Shown: positions 1 to 10,600, counted from the stretch's first letter. The stretch: DNA of 64,000 bases from Paraglaciecola mesophila KMM 241 (GCF_000315015.1 NZ_BAEP01000024.1:1-64000); one strand, 5' to 3'. A program made the numbers and translations. The notes: generated by a model from the sequence alone, not told the origin.

Positions 1-390
1 GTTCTTAGCTTGGATGAATTTGAATTTCAAACTCGCCCAGATGAAATTAACGTGGAAGACGGTGAAGTGGGTGACCCAAGTCTACAGTGGAGCACTTCTA
101 TTGATTACCGTATAGACGATCTAAACGTTAACTGGAGTTCTCGTTTCATAGATAAGAGTGCGTTGTTTGACGTATCACCAGGTGGCGGTTCACCAGAAGA
201 TGCATCACCTAACTACATTGATTCAGTATGGACTCATGACTTGTCAGCGGTGTACTACCTAAATGACAACGTTAGCTTCTCTGCTGGTATTCGTAATGTG
301 TTCAACGAAGTCCCTTCAGGAAATACATTTGACGCACTTTATGACCTTATTGGTCGTCGCGCAAATGCAGGTGTTAAAGTTAGCTTCTAA
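1..390 (+). CDS. TonB-dependent receptor, C-terminal fragment (cut by window edge)
   Basis: The reading frame is open from base 1, so the gene starts outside the window and only about the last 129 residues are visible. They show alternating beta strands of an outer-membrane barrel, a stretch like the conserved end of TonB-dependent receptors (SAGIRNVFNEVPS, close to the usual RNLFD/E motif) and a C-terminal Phe (VKVSF), the signal for the BAM machinery. Such receptors import siderophores, vitamins or glycans using TonB energy. The substrate cannot be told from this piece. A strong terminator follows. Confidence 0.85.
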   Translation, partial: VLSLDEFEFQTRPDEINVEDGEVGDPSLQWSTSIDYRIDDLNVNWSSRFIDKSALFDVSPGGGSPEDASPNYIDSVWTHDLSAVYYLNDNVSFSAGIRNVFNEVPSGNTFDALYDLIGRRANAGVKVSF

Positions 391-406
391 TATTTAGCTA
401 ACTCAG

Positions 407-443
407 TGCATCACCTTCGTCCCTGCGGGGGTGATGCATTTTT
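407..443 (+). terminator. Rho-independent terminator of the TonB receptor
   Basis: A perfect 9-bp stem, TGCATCACC at 407-415 with GGTGATGCA at 430-438, is followed by a run of five T. It lies 17 bases past the receptor stop codon. On the other strand the T-run is missing, so it acts rightwards only. Confidence 0.85.
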
Positions 444-453
444 AAATTACATA

Positions 454-1419
454 TCAATCCTTCGAAATACTCACTCGACCATTCACGGTTGACACCGATA
501 CCTTGCCTTGGCCTTGTCCTGTGCTTGTGGCTAACCAGCTACTAGGGCCGTACTTTTCTTTTTGTACTGTATCTTGGGTTAAACGGTTAATGATTTTTCC
601 GCCTGCATGGGCTCGAATGTCAAACAACGCGGAAACCCCTGCACTAAAATTCAAATCAATTTCTCCGCCCACCGACGTAGCGTGAAGCTCCCCCCCCTCA
701 GCCAGTGCTAGTGCTATTTTGAGCTCACCGTTAACGGTCTCTAAATTGGCGTATTTAACGGACTGCATCATGAGTTTCACGTCACCGTTGACAGTCGTAG
801 CGCGCACCTCTTCACTACTAGATTCTGCGTTCACGTCGCCATTGACAGTTTCATATCTATCTTCACGGCCTTGGGTGCTGTTTGAGCGAATGTCACCGTT
901 GACCGTTTGAATGGCCACATCACCTTGGAGTTCGCTGGCGTTAATGTCGCCATTAACCGATTCAAGACGCAGGCGCCCAGCCAGCTGCTTGGCCTTAATA
1001 TCACCGTTAACCGTTTCTGCGCTAACACCTCCTTTAACATCGCTGAGCAATACATCTGCATTGACGGCTGTGTAGTTTAGGCGGCTTTGGCGCGGTACAA
1101 AAATTACCAACTTATCTTCGTCATCTCCCCCCCAACGACTGCTATGCTTGCGGCTGTTTTTAACTTTCACCTTGATTAACACTTCGTTGCCTCTGCGTTC
1201 AAACACAAACCGCTCTGTTAGCTCGCCCAGCGTTCCTTTCACTTGTACTTGGGGTTTATCCCACCCCTTTATTTCAGCCTTTCCATTAACGTGCTCTATT
1301 TCCACATACCCCTTAGGATTTGCTTCAACGATGCGATCGATCTGTTCGCCCGCAGAAACACTCAACACAGTCATGATACCGATTACTGTGAACGCCCCTT
1401 TAAGCATTATTAGTTTCAT
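454..1419 (-). CDS. DUF4097-type exported beta-repeat protein
   Basis: This 321-residue protein starts with a signal peptide (about residues 1-23, ending SVSAGEQ) and then has many repeats of the type TVNGDI or SVNGDI at intervals of about 15-20 residues. That pattern is typical of DUF4097, predicted to form a right-handed beta helix and often called a putative adhesin. An AGGAG site precedes the ATG. It is the third gene of the sigma / anti-sigma operon, 21 bp after the anti-sigma gene. DUF4097 proteins are often encoded beside ECF sigma factors, so it may be a target or sensor part of an envelope stress system. Exact role unknown. Confidence 0.8.
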   Translation of the reverse strand: MKLIMLKGAFTVIGIMTVLSVSAGEQIDRIVEANPKGYVEIEHVNGKAEIKGWDKPQVQVKGTLGELTERFVFERRGNEVLIKVKVKNSRKHSSRWGGDDEDKLVIFVPRQSRLNYTAVNADVLLSDVKGGVSAETVNGDIKAKQLAGRLRLESVNGDINASELQGDVAIQTVNGDIRSNSTQGREDRYETVNGDVNAESSSEEVRATTVNGDVKLMMQSVKYANLETVNGELKIALALAEGGELHATSVGGEIDLNFSAGVSALFDIRAHAGGKIINRLTQDTVQKEKYGPSSWLATSTGQGQGKVSVSTVNGRVSISKD

Positions 1420-1440
1420 TTTTCACTCCTAACATTCTGA

Positions 1441-1974
1441 CTAGATCTGTGACCACTTGGGTGAATGCACACGTTCTATTAAGTTGATCTGTTGCTGATG
1501 TACGCTTTGCAGCATTTTCAACAACGCCATATTATTCGGTTCGTTTTGCAGCGCTTTCTTAATCGCCTCAGCGGCATTATCAAGCTCAGTTAATTGCTGC
1601 TGCCAGTTGTCGGTAAGAGCGCTTTTTCCTTTAAATTGCACTAACAGTGCATTTTTTTGCTCTTCGTGCTGAGCGCTCAAGGCAGCCACTAATTCATCAC
1701 CGCTTATCATTTCGTCACTAGGGAGCAGCCCTTTCCAGCTTACCAAGGCAAGCATAGCGACAGCCGCTGCAAATACGGCTGCCTTGGTCCAATAACGATG
1801 ATTGCTATTAGCTCGAACATTCTTCTCGCTCAGGTCAAATACATTGCGCGCTTCGTCTTCCTGCTTAACTAACGCCAACTCTATGCCCGGCCATAAATCA
1901 CGTTCAGGTTGCTTTTGGGTGTCGAGCTGGGCAAGTTTTCCCTGCAAGACCTGTTCAAAATCTGGCTTATGCAT
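1441..1974 (-). CDS. putative membrane anti-sigma factor
   Basis: This 177-residue protein has a soluble N-terminal part of about 60 residues, one membrane segment (around residues 61-81, KAAVFAAAVAMLALVSW) and a helical periplasmic C-terminal domain rich in Gln and Leu. The position supports its role: its ATG overlaps the stop of the ECF sigma gene (TATGCATAA), which implies translational coupling. It lacks a clear zinc-binding HxxxCxxC anti-sigma motif, so the call rests on context and topology. It probably holds the sigma factor at the inner membrane. Confidence 0.6.
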   Translation of the reverse strand: MHKPDFEQVLQGKLAQLDTQKQPERDLWPGIELALVKQEDEARNVFDLSEKNVRANSNHRYWTKAAVFAAAVAMLALVSWKGLLPSDEMISGDELVAALSAQHEEQKNALLVQFKGKSALTDNWQQQLTELDNAAEAIKKALQNEPNNMALLKMLQSVHQQQINLIERVHSPKWSQI

Positions 1975-2533
1975 ACCCCATCCACTCCTCTAGTAACTGC
2001 TTTGCTCGATGGAATTGAGCCTTACTTGTTCCTACTGCCATATTGGTCATTTGCGCAATTTCTTCATGGCGGTAGCCCTCAATAGCGTGTAACACAAAAA
2101 CGATCCTCGCGCGCTCAGGTAAACGGGTCACGTAGTTTTCAATATCTACTTCCCCAGCAGAAGGTTCGGCAACATCGTTTGCTACGCTTGAGTCTTCTAT
2201 ATTAAACATGCGCTGCACCCAGCCTCGCTGCTTACGAATATACGAAATCGTAATATGGGATGTCACCGTATGCAGCCATGTAGAGAACTTACTTTGTTCT
2301 GAGTAATCCCCTATTTTTCGCCACAATTGAATAAAGACCTCTTGTGATGCATCCTCTGCCAACGCCTTATCTCCCGTCAGCCGGTAGCACAAAGCATATA
2401 CCTGACCAATATATTGATGGTACAGCTGATGATATGCCTGTCGGTTTCCATTTTTTACTGCTAGCAGTAGCTGCCGCTCTTCATCGGTGGCAAACTTGTG
2501 CTTAGCAGCAACAACGTTCGAATTCTCAGTCAA
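1967..2533 (-). CDS. RNA polymerase sigma factor, ECF subfamily
   Basis: This 188-residue protein has region 2 (residues about 25-95, with LAEDASQEVFIQLWRKI and the core-binding and -10 recognising helices) and region 4 (about 130-185, LPERARIVFVLHAIEGYRHEEIAQMTNMAVGTSKAQFHRAKQLL, the -35 binding helix-turn-helix). Length is normal for the family. The first codon in this frame is TTG with a weak ribosome site, so the start may be somewhat downstream. It heads an operon with the anti-sigma and DUF4097 genes and is divergent from the MOSC gene. The spacing suggests autoregulation, but I could not fix an ECF promoter by eye. Confidence 0.9.
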   Translation of the reverse strand: MTENSNVVAAKHKFATDEERQLLLAVKNGNRQAYHQLYHQYIGQVYALCYRLTGDKALAEDASQEVFIQLWRKIGDYSEQSKFSTWLHTVTSHITISYIRKQRGWVQRMFNIEDSSVANDVAEPSAGEVDIENYVTRLPERARIVFVLHAIEGYRHEEIAQMTNMAVGTSKAQFHRAKQLLEEWMGYA

Positions 2534-2655
2534 TCTTCTATCTTCGTTGGCTAGCTTACTAAGTGAGTCGCAGGTTACCTCACAAAGGTTTAAAGCTACA
2601 AAAAAGAAATGCGAATGAGTACAACGGGTTTAGTCGTTATACCAACGGGAGCGAT

Positions 2656-3294
2656 ATGAAAGTATTAGGTTTATTTGCAGGTGTTATCCGTCCTATCGGC
2701 CCAAAGTACGCCCCTTCAGGCATTGATAAGCGACCTGTCGAGCGCGCAGAGGTGAATAACCTTGGTATTGTTGGTGACGTTCAGGTTGATAAGCGTTACC
2801 ACGGAGGTCCTGAACGCGCTTTACATCAATATTCTTTGCGAGGTTACGAGACGATAATAAAACGCCACCCTTTGATGCACAGGACAGCGGTAATGGGCTC
2901 CATTGGAGAAAACCTAGCAGCCACTGATATGCATGATAAAAACGTGAACATTGGCGATATCTATCGCGTTGGCGACGTCACAGTGCAGGTGACCTCCCCG
3001 CGCATTCCTTGCTGGAAGATTGAAGAAAAACTCCATCAAAAGGGCTTAGTCGAGCTCATTAAAAACCAGCAGATCACTGGTTGGTACTATCGTGTCCTTG
3101 AAAACGGGACAATTACATTAAGTGACAGCATCACACTTGTCGAGCGCCCTAATGCCAACTTGTCAGTAGCGTCTTTTGTTCAGCAGCACTTTGACAAAAA
3201 CACATCAGCGGATCCCCTACACCAAATGAGCAATGCGATAGGGTTAGACTCAGAATGGCAACAAAAACTACTACGGCGTATCGATAATCAATAG
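2656..3294 (+). CDS. MOSC domain protein (YiiM-like)
   Basis: The 212-residue product has a MOSC fold, with the characteristic GDVQVDKRYHGGPERALHQYS near the N terminus, GENLAATDM in the middle and the conserved cysteine in SPRIPCWKIE. MOSC proteins handle molybdenum cofactor sulfur; YiiM relatives reduce N-hydroxylated bases. I chose the ATG at 2656 because a good ribosome site (GGGAG) sits just upstream and homologous proteins start with this MKVLG-like segment. The frame is open upstream to 2563 without a good site. It ends at a terminator shared with the convergent ribosomal operon. Confidence 0.85.
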   Translation: MKVLGLFAGVIRPIGPKYAPSGIDKRPVERAEVNNLGIVGDVQVDKRYHGGPERALHQYSLRGYETIIKRHPLMHRTAVMGSIGENLAATDMHDKNVNIGDIYRVGDVTVQVTSPRIPCWKIEEKLHQKGLVELIKNQQITGWYYRVLENGTITLSDSITLVERPNANLSVASFVQQHFDKNTSADPLHQMSNAIGLDSEWQQKLLRRIDNQ

Positions 3295-3312
3295 TCAATA
3301 AACTGTAGGCAT

Positions 3313-3354
3313 AAAAAAACACCGCTTAGTGCAATGCAACTAGGCGGTGTTTTT
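3313..3354. terminator. bidirectional terminator between the MOSC gene and rplI
   Basis: ACACCGC-TAGT pairs with ACTA-GCGGTGT around a short loop, with T-runs on both sides: TTTTT rightwards and seven T leftwards. It ends both the MOSC transcript and the rpsF-rpsR-rplI transcript. Confidence 0.85.
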
Positions 3355-3374
3355 AGTATCCAAAAAGGCTTAAA

Positions 3375-3827
3375 TTAAGCTTCTTGAATAACAACCAATT
3401 TGATTGTAGCCGTTACTTCTGAGTGCAACTGTAGGTCGATTTCGAACTCGCCAGTTTCACGTAAAGTACCAGTAGGCAATTTAACTTCAGATTTAGCAAT
3501 CTCAACACCAGCGGCAGTAATTGCCAATGCGATGTCGCGAGTACCGATAGATCCGAACAATTTACCTTCGTCACCAGCAGGAGAAGCGATAGTCACTTCA
3601 GCCAACTCAGCAACTTTCGCTGCACGAGCTTCTGCCGCTGCAAGCTGCTCAGCAATTTTTGCTTCAAGCTCTGCACGACGTGCTTCAAATTTTTCTACGT
3701 TTGCTTTAGTAGCAGGAACAGCTTGCCCTTGAGGGAACAAGAAGTTACGTGCATAGCCTGATTTTACAGTGACATTGTCACCCAAGCCGCCCAGGTTGGC
3801 GACTTTGTTTAGTAGTATGATTTCCAT
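3375..3827 (-). CDS. rplI: 50S ribosomal protein L9
   Basis: At 150 residues it has the normal length. The N-terminal domain carries the classical signature [17 protein letters not shown]...[13 protein letters not shown], followed by a long connecting helix (about residues 40-75) and the C-terminal rRNA-binding domain. L9 binds 23S rRNA near the L1 stalk and helps keep the reading frame. It is the last gene of the rpsF-rpsR-rplI operon, and its transcript ends at the bidirectional hairpin just downstream. Confidence 0.98.
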   Translation of the reverse strand: MEIILLNKVANLGGLGDNVTVKSGYARNFLFPQGQAVPATKANVEKFEARRAELEAKIAEQLAAAEARAAKVAELAEVTIASPAGDEGKLFGSIGTRDIALAITAAGVEIAKSEVKLPTGTLRETGEFEIDLQLHSEVTATIKLVVIQEA

Positions 3828-3853
3828 CTTGCTACCTCTTAATTTCGCTAGGG

Positions 3854-4081
3854 TTACTTGTGAGAATCAGTATATGGAAGCAATGCTAGGAAGCGCGCGC
3901 GCTTGATAGCAGTTGACAACTGACGCTGATATTTAGCGCTAGTTCCAGTGATACGGCTAGGTACGATTTTACCACTTTCAGTGACATAGTTTTTCAACAT
4001 AGCGATGTCTTTATAATCGATCTGAACAACACCATCAGCTGAGAAACGGCAGAATTTACGACGTCTAAAAAAACGAGCCAT
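3854..4081 (-). CDS. rpsR: 30S ribosomal protein S18
   Basis: The 75-residue basic protein has the S18 signature ([23 protein letters not shown]... and [29 protein letters not shown]). It binds 16S rRNA together with S6, encoded just upstream. The ribosome site AGGAG lies in the 11-bp gap after rpsF. In Escherichia coli and many relatives priB lies in this gap; here there is no room for it. Confidence 0.98.
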   Translation of the reverse strand: MARFFRRRKFCRFSADGVVQIDYKDIAMLKNYVTESGKIVPSRITGTSAKYQRQLSTAIKRARFLALLPYTDSHK

Positions 4082-4092
4082 TTTTTGTCTCC

Positions 4093-4512
4093 TTATTCTT
4101 GTTCGTCAGAAGCAGTAGCTGCTTCTGGTTCTGCAGACTTGTCTTCAGAAGACGGTCTTTCATCACGCTTTTCACGACGCTCTTCTTTAGCCATTGGCGA
4201 TTGCTCAGTTTCAGCATCTTTTGTACGCATAACAAGGTTACGCAATACAACATCATTGAAACGGAAAGCAGTCTCTAGCTCTTCAACTGCTTCAGCAGAA
4301 GCTTCAGCGTTGATAAGTACGTAGTGTGCTTTATGTAATTTGTCGATAGGGTAAGCCAATTGACGACGGCCCCAATCTTCCATGCGGTGGATTGTGCCAC
4401 CATTCTGGGTAAGAATTCCGGTATAACGCTCGATCATACCAGGAACTTGTTCACTCTGGTCAGGGTGAACCATGAATACGATTTCGTAATGACGCATCAT
4501 ATTGCTCCTCAC
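4093..4512 (-). CDS. rpsF: 30S ribosomal protein S6
   Basis: The 139-residue protein starts [30 protein letters not shown]. The more likely start is the second or third Met (MMRHYE, MRHYE), as in most S6 proteins. The S6 alpha/beta fold fills about residues 5-100, including [23 protein letters not shown] highly charged tail ([23 protein letters not shown]...) ends in acidic residues like the glutamate-modified tail of E. coli S6. It is the first gene of the operon. S6 pairs with S18 on the platform of the small subunit. Confidence 0.97.
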   Translation of the reverse strand: MRSNMMRHYEIVFMVHPDQSEQVPGMIERYTGILTQNGGTIHRMEDWGRRQLAYPIDKLHKAHYVLINAEASAEAVEELETAFRFNDVVLRNLVMRTKDAETEQSPMAKEERREKRDERPSSEDKSAEPEAATASDEQE

Positions 4513-4592
4513 GGTTGTAGCCTCGACAGCACAGTCAAACTGTATGGAGACAAGGAACTAAAATTAAGGTGACTGTTTTAAGCGGCGCGAAT

Positions 4593-4619
4593 TGTATATA
4601 AACTAGTCGAAGGGCACAA
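4593..4619 (-). promoter_or_regulatory. possible sigma-70 promoter of the rpsF operon
   Basis: On the minus strand TTGTGC (4619-4614) and TATACA (4598-4593) are 15 bases apart, about 80 bases before rpsF. Spacing is short (CTTGTG would give 16), so this is only a candidate. No other hexamer pair looked better by eye. Confidence 0.3.
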
Positions 4620-4714
4620 GCTATATTTATGCTTATGCCCTATAAAAACGGGATGTTTAGAAAAATAGAGGTGATTTAAATAAAGTGACTCACATACCTT
4701 CGCGGCTACGCCCC

Positions 4715-7060
4715 TTAATCGTCTATATCTTGCTTGGTTAGCCAGTCACCGAGTTTTTTCATATCTTCTTCGGCGGCAAAGGTCAGCTCTTCAACCCAAT
4801 CATGCACATTTTCCCACCATGCGGGGTGATCGCCCTGCTGTATTTGGTTGGCAATTTTCTGCACTCTTGCTAAGCCAACAGAACCCGCTGCGCCTTTTAT
4901 CTTGTGCGCTTGGGAACATACTTCGTCTTTTTCACTGGCACTTAAGCTAAGCTGCAGAATCTCTAAATAAACAGGCATATTCTCTTCGAACACTTTAACA
5001 CTGGTGCTAACCATTTCATGGCCTATGGTATCCACCAACATTTGCAGTAAATCCAAATCCAATATTGCGTCTAACTCTTTATCAGGCTCTTCATCTTTGG
5101 GTTTGTGAGACTCATACGGCTGTTCACTAAAGAGTGAATTAAAGACTTCAATGATTCGGCTCTTTTTAACAGGCTTAGCAATAACATCATCCATACCGCT
5201 ATCAAGGTATTCCTGACGCCGCTTAATCACATTGGCTGTTAAAGCGACGATACTGGTTTGTTCCACCAAGCTCTCTTCATGCAACGTAGCTGCGACATCA
5301 AAGCCCGTCATGTCTGGTAGTTGAATATCAAGCAGAATCAAATCATATTGTTTATCGCGCACCATTTTAATCGCTTCGCCACCTGTCATTGCCACATCTA
5401 CATGCTGATCAAGTTTTTCTAAAAGCGCTTTTGCGACCATTACATTGAGCTCTATATCCTCTACCAACAAGATATTCAGGCCTCGCACTTGCAACTCTTC
5501 CACTTGCATCGGGCGATTACTAATCGGCAAGGGTAACTCCACCGAGAAGCATGTGCCTTTACCTATCTCACTGCTGACTTTTATTTCACCGTTCATTAAC
5601 GACACCATCTGCTGACATATCGCCAAGCCAATACCTGTACCGGTCGCACTTTGATGCTCAGGCAAGTTCACTTGATAGTACATGGCGAATATTTTATCGA
5701 GCTCAGTTTGCGGAATACCCACGCCAGTATCACCAACACGGAAGGTCACATGGCTGATACCATCGCCTGAGGTTTGCGCTTCCACACTCAAGCTGACCTT
5801 ACCTTTTTGAGTGAACTTAACCGCATTGAACAGCAAGTTCCACAGAATTTGACGCAACCGGGTACCATCAACTTCGACAAAATCAGGAAGCGGCTCTCTT
5901 ATCTCGGTATCAAAAGCAAGGCCTTTATCTGCCGCAAGCAACTTAATAATGCTGCTCAATTCTTCTGTAAAATCTTTGATAGATACCGTTTTTAATGACA
6001 GCTCAAGTTTGTCACGCCCCATGCGGTCAATATCAATGATGTCATTAAAAATATTGCCCAAAGTAATGCCACTGGCGTAAATAGTGCTGACCCAAGCAAA
6101 TTGCTCTTTATCTAATTTGGTATCGCGCAGCATGCGACTTAAACCGACGATGCCGTTTAACGGCGTGCGCAATTCATGGCTGATCGTAGCGATAAATTTG
6201 GTTTTATCTTTACTCGCCTTAGCCACAATATTCTCAGCTTGTTTACGCTCAGTAATATCACGTCCAAACGCTAATAATCCTAAGCGTTTATTGTCTTTGT
6301 CATAGAAAGGTACCTTGCGCATTTCAAAGTAACCACGGCGACCATCGGCAAAGCGCAGCCAAATCTCTTCGGTAATACTGACATCGTTTTCTAACACTTC
6401 TTGGTCACTCGCCGCTACCTGGCGAGCCAACTCTTCTTCCCACACTTCGTGCGGCGTTAAACCAATTAATTCAGCTTCGGTGAGTCCAGTCATTTGCTCG
6501 GCGACGCGGTTGCAACCGGCAAATTGGCCTTCTTCATTACGGTAGTAAATTAAATCTGGTGAGGCATCGATAATGGAACGCAATAAGGTCGATAAACGCA
6601 GAGCCTGTTCTTCTTTTTCGGCCCTGTCTTTAATTTCGTTCTCTAGTTCTACAAAAACATTTTCACGTTCTTCTTGGGCATTTTTGCGCTGCTCAATTTC
6701 GTAATTTAACTGTTTAATATTGTTTTGTAGCTCTCGGCTAAGCAAAATATCTTCTTCACGAAGCCGTTCAAGTTGAGTCACTGCGTCCGATAGATGCTCT
6801 CTGGAGCGCTCAAGCTGCTTAACCAACTCACTGAAGAAAAATAACACCCATGGCGCACTGACTATGGTCAGAATAATCGCACTCATAAAGTCTTCGAGCT
6901 TTACATCACCAATGATGTAAATGCGCAAAAAGTACGTACCAGTCATGGTAAACATTAGGGTCAGAATAACGAACAGCACGCTGACACGCAGGGTGCCAAA
7001 ACGGTTAATAAACTGGGCAAATCGAAGGGCCCAAGGTTCTACTGATTCTTCTCGCTGCAT
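4715..7060 (-). CDS. arcB: aerobic respiration control sensor kinase ArcB
   Basis: The 781-residue tripartite hybrid kinase closely follows the ArcB plan: two N-terminal membrane segments (about 25-48 and 58-78) with a very short periplasmic loop, a coiled-coil linker (80-155), a PAS domain (about 160-270), a histidine-kinase core with H295 in ISHELRTP, an ATPase domain (N, G1 and G2 boxes at about 410-485), a receiver with D578 (LILLDIQLPD) and a C-terminal Hpt domain with H719 (AHKIKGAAG). Membrane quinones control ArcB, which phosphorylates ArcA to repress aerobic metabolism. It stands alone, divergent from gltB. Confidence 0.96.
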   Translation of the reverse strand: MQREESVEPWALRFAQFINRFGTLRVSVLFVILTLMFTMTGTYFLRIYIIGDVKLEDFMSAIILTIVSAPWVLFFFSELVKQLERSREHLSDAVTQLERLREEDILLSRELQNNIKQLNYEIEQRKNAQEERENVFVELENEIKDRAEKEEQALRLSTLLRSIIDASPDLIYYRNEEGQFAGCNRVAEQMTGLTEAELIGLTPHEVWEEELARQVAASDQEVLENDVSITEEIWLRFADGRRGYFEMRKVPFYDKDNKRLGLLAFGRDITERKQAENIVAKASKDKTKFIATISHELRTPLNGIVGLSRMLRDTKLDKEQFAWVSTIYASGITLGNIFNDIIDIDRMGRDKLELSLKTVSIKDFTEELSSIIKLLAADKGLAFDTEIREPLPDFVEVDGTRLRQILWNLLFNAVKFTQKGKVSLSVEAQTSGDGISHVTFRVGDTGVGIPQTELDKIFAMYYQVNLPEHQSATGTGIGLAICQQMVSLMNGEIKVSSEIGKGTCFSVELPLPISNRPMQVEELQVRGLNILLVEDIELNVMVAKALLEKLDQHVDVAMTGGEAIKMVRDKQYDLILLDIQLPDMTGFDVAATLHEESLVEQTSIVALTANVIKRRQEYLDSGMDDVIAKPVKKSRIIEVFNSLFSEQPYESHKPKDEEPDKELDAILDLDLLQMLVDTIGHEMVSTSVKVFEENMPVYLEILQLSLSASEKDEVCSQAHKIKGAAGSVGLARVQKIANQIQQGDHPAWWENVHDWVEELTFAAEEDMKKLGDWLTKQDIDD

Positions 7061-7690
7061 GTATCGCTCTCATATCTAAATGTAAGGCTGTAAGCGCGAC
7101 ATGCTAGCAAGTTCGACCACAGCGTCAACTGATAATCTTTCGTGGCCGATGCTAATCCAAGGAGGCTTATCCTTCATAAAAATTAGATATCTCACCGCTT
7201 CTGGCAGGTTTTAGCAGTGTTTCCACATCGATACGCGTACTTTTTATGCATTTTTTTTAAATAAATATTCTCCTTACAATGGAAAACTAGGTGTTTGCGG
7301 AGGCTGAAATTAACTATTTATTAACACATGACAGTAAATACCACCTTTATTTCATAGGATATAACCAAGTAAATGGAATAGCCTTAACTCACTGTTTAAC
7401 ATAAAGTTAATAAGCAAAACCCAACTGAATGTAAGGATTTTTCAAGCAAGTTCGCACTTCTCAATTGATTTATATATTTTAACTCGGTATTTTGTACGGC
7501 CTGCTTAGTATAAATATTCGATACTCGACTGGTATCCCCAATAATAAAAACGACAAGAATACATAGCGTGACATGGCGCAATTAGGCCACTTTTTTTGTG
7601 TGCCAAAGTTTACCCGTGAGCGTTATACAAAAATACAGCAGTAACCTAAAACACAACCCTAACCAGTCGTCGGTTGAAGGAGTTACGTCA
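7061..7690. other. intergenic region between arcB and gltB
   Basis: This 630-bp AT-rich stretch separates two divergent genes and should hold both promoters. Short ORFs inside lack ribosome sites and recognisable products. I see no tRNA, riboswitch or strong hairpin. The only clear element is the GGAG ribosome site at about 7678-7682 for gltB. Confidence 0.6.
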
Positions 7691-10600
7691 ATGAGTTTAT
7701 ATAATCCTAATGATTCCAAAGACAACTGTGGATTTGGTTTAATCGCCCATACCCAAGGCGAAGCCAGCCACAAGCTTGTCACCACTGCAATTGAAGGATT
7801 GGATCGCATGCAGCACCGTGGTGGTATCGCCGCCGACGGTAAAACCGGGGATGGTTGCGGCTTGCTACTTCAAAAACCGGATGCGTTCTTTAAAGAAATC
7901 GCCGCTGAAAACGGTTGGAAATTAAGTAAAAAATACGGTGTGGGGGTTATTTTCCTCAATCAGGACGACACCTTAGCGGCCCGTGGCCGTGAAATCTTGA
8001 ACGAAGAGCTAGAACGCGAAACATTGAGCGTTGCCGGCTGGCGTGTGGTACCGACAGATCACTCCGTATTGGGTGATTTAGCCGCTTCAGGTGTACCACA
8101 AATTGAGCACGTTTTTGTTAATGCGCCTTCTGGATGGCGCAAACGAGACTTAGAACGCCGCTTGTTTATGGCACGTCGCCGCGCTGAAAAGCGCATGAGC
8201 GAAGACAGCGAATTTTACATCGCTTGTTTATCCACGCTTGTGACTGTGTATAAAGGCCTTGTTATGCCGAAAGATTTGCCAAAGTTCTATTTAGACTTGG
8301 CAGATGAGCGCATGCAATCAGCGATTTGTGTATTCCACCAACGCTTCTCTACTAATACTTTGCCTAAGTGGCCATTGGCGCAGCCTTTCCGCTTCTTGGC
8401 ACATAATGGTGAAATTAACACTATTCGTGGTAACCGTGATTGGGCGCAAGCCCGAAGCAGTAAATTCGTTACCCCGTTATTGCCTGATTTAGCCGATGCA
8501 GCCCCTTTTGTGAATACAGAAGGCTCAGATTCGTCTTCATTAGATAACATGCTTGAGTTGTTCCTTGCTGGCGGTATGGATTTGTTCCGCGCCATGCGCT
8601 TGCTTGTGCCACCTGCATATCAAAACAACAGCACCATGGACGACGAGTTACGCGCGTTTTACGAATTTAACTCGATGCACATGGAGCCGTGGGACGGACC
8701 AGCCGGTATCGTATTGACCAATGGTCGTCACGTTGCCTGTAACTTGGACCGCAATGGCCTGCGTCCTGCACGTTATGTCATCACCAAAGATGGTTTAATC
8801 ACGCTTGCCTCTGAAATTGGTATCTGGGATTACAAACCTGAAGATGTGGTTGAAAAAGGCCGTGTAGGGCCAGGTGAAATGCTTGCCGTAGATACCTACA
8901 ATGGCAAAATTTGGCGTTCTAACGAAATTGATGAAGAGCTCAAAAGCCGTCATCCTTATCGCGAATGGATCGACAAAAACATTCGTCGTTTAACGCCTGT
9001 TGAACAATGCGATGCGTCATTGATTGGTCAACGCGTATTTGACGACAATATGATGGCGACCTACCACAAGCTGTTCGCCTACAGCTACGAAGAGCTTCAG
9101 CAAATTGTTAAAGTGCTAGCCAAAGATGGTCAAGAAGCAGTGGGCTCTATGGGTGATGACACCCCAATGGCCGTGCTTTCATCAAAACAGCGCACCATTT
9201 ACGATTATTTCCGTCAGCAGTTTGCCCAAGTCACCAACCCACCTATCGATCCATTACGTGAAAATCACGTTATGTCGTTAGCGACATGTATTGGCCGTGA
9301 ACAAAATGTCTTTAGCGAAACATCTGGCTATGCGCATCGCGTGCTGTTTGACTCTCCGGTACTTATTTATACCGATTTAAAGCAACTGCGCGAATACAAT
9401 GCTGAGCATTATTATTCTGAAGTGGTTGACCTAAACTACAAGCCAGAAGAAGGCTTGAAAAAAGCCATCTCGCGTATTTGTAATGAAGTGGAATATTTGG
9501 TTAAAACCAAACGTGCTGCGTTTGTGATTTTGTCTGACCGCAACGTGAAAGCGAACCGCTTAACCATTCCAGCAGCCATGGCCGTTGGCGCAGTGCAACG
9601 TCGCTTAATCGATAAATCACTTCGTTGTGACGCCAACATAGTGGTTGAAACCGCTTCGGCTCGTGACCCGCACCACTTTGCCGTATTGCTAGGCTTAGGT
9701 GCTACCGCGATTTATCCGTTCTTGGCTTATGAAAGTATTGAGCAAATGGTCGATAAGGGCGAACTTGGCATTACCGCCATGCAAGGGGTACTGAATTACC
9801 GTAAAGGCATCAATAAAGGTCTGTACAAGATCATGTCTAAAATGGGGATCAGCACCATTGCCAGCTACCGTAGCTCGAAGTTATTCGAAGCCATTGGTAT
9901 CAATGCTGACGTCACCAAGATGTGCTTCCAAGGCGTGCCAAGTCGTTTGCAAGGCGCTGGTTTTGAAGACTTCGAACAAGACCAAATTAACTTAAGCCGC
10001 GTGGCTTGGTTAAAACGTAAGCCGGTCGATCACGGTGGTTTATTAAAATACGTCCATGGCGGTGAGTATCACGCCTACAACCCAGACGTTGTCACCAGCT
10101 TACAAAAAGCGGTTGTTAGCGGAAAGTACGACGATTATCGCGTGTTCAGTACATTGGTGAATGAACGTTCACCGAGTCATTTCCGTGATTTATTGGCACT
10201 AAAAGCAGAAAGCCCAGCGATTGATATCAGCGAAGTTGAACCAGCAGAAGATTTGTTCAAACGCTTCGATACTGCTGCCATGTCAATCGGTGCGCTTAGC
10301 CCTGAGGCTCACGAAGCCTTAGCAATTGCGATGAACCGCTTAGGTGGCAAATCTAACTCAGGTGAGGGCGGTGAAGATCCAGCGCGTTTCAACACTGAGA
10401 AAAACTCCAAAATCAAGCAAGTTGCATCGGGCCGCTTTGGGGTCACGCCGCATTACTTAGTGAATGCAGAAGTGATTCAAATCAAAGTCGCCCAAGGCGC
10501 CAAGCCAGGTGAAGGTGGTCAGTTACCGGGTGATAAGGTCAACAGCTACATCGCAGAGCTACGCTTTGCCGTGCCTGGCGTGACGCTAATTTCACCGCCG

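Noticed and set aside
7396-7581. Short open frame between arcB and gltB
   Set aside because: No ribosome site and no domain; lies in an AT-rich promoter region.
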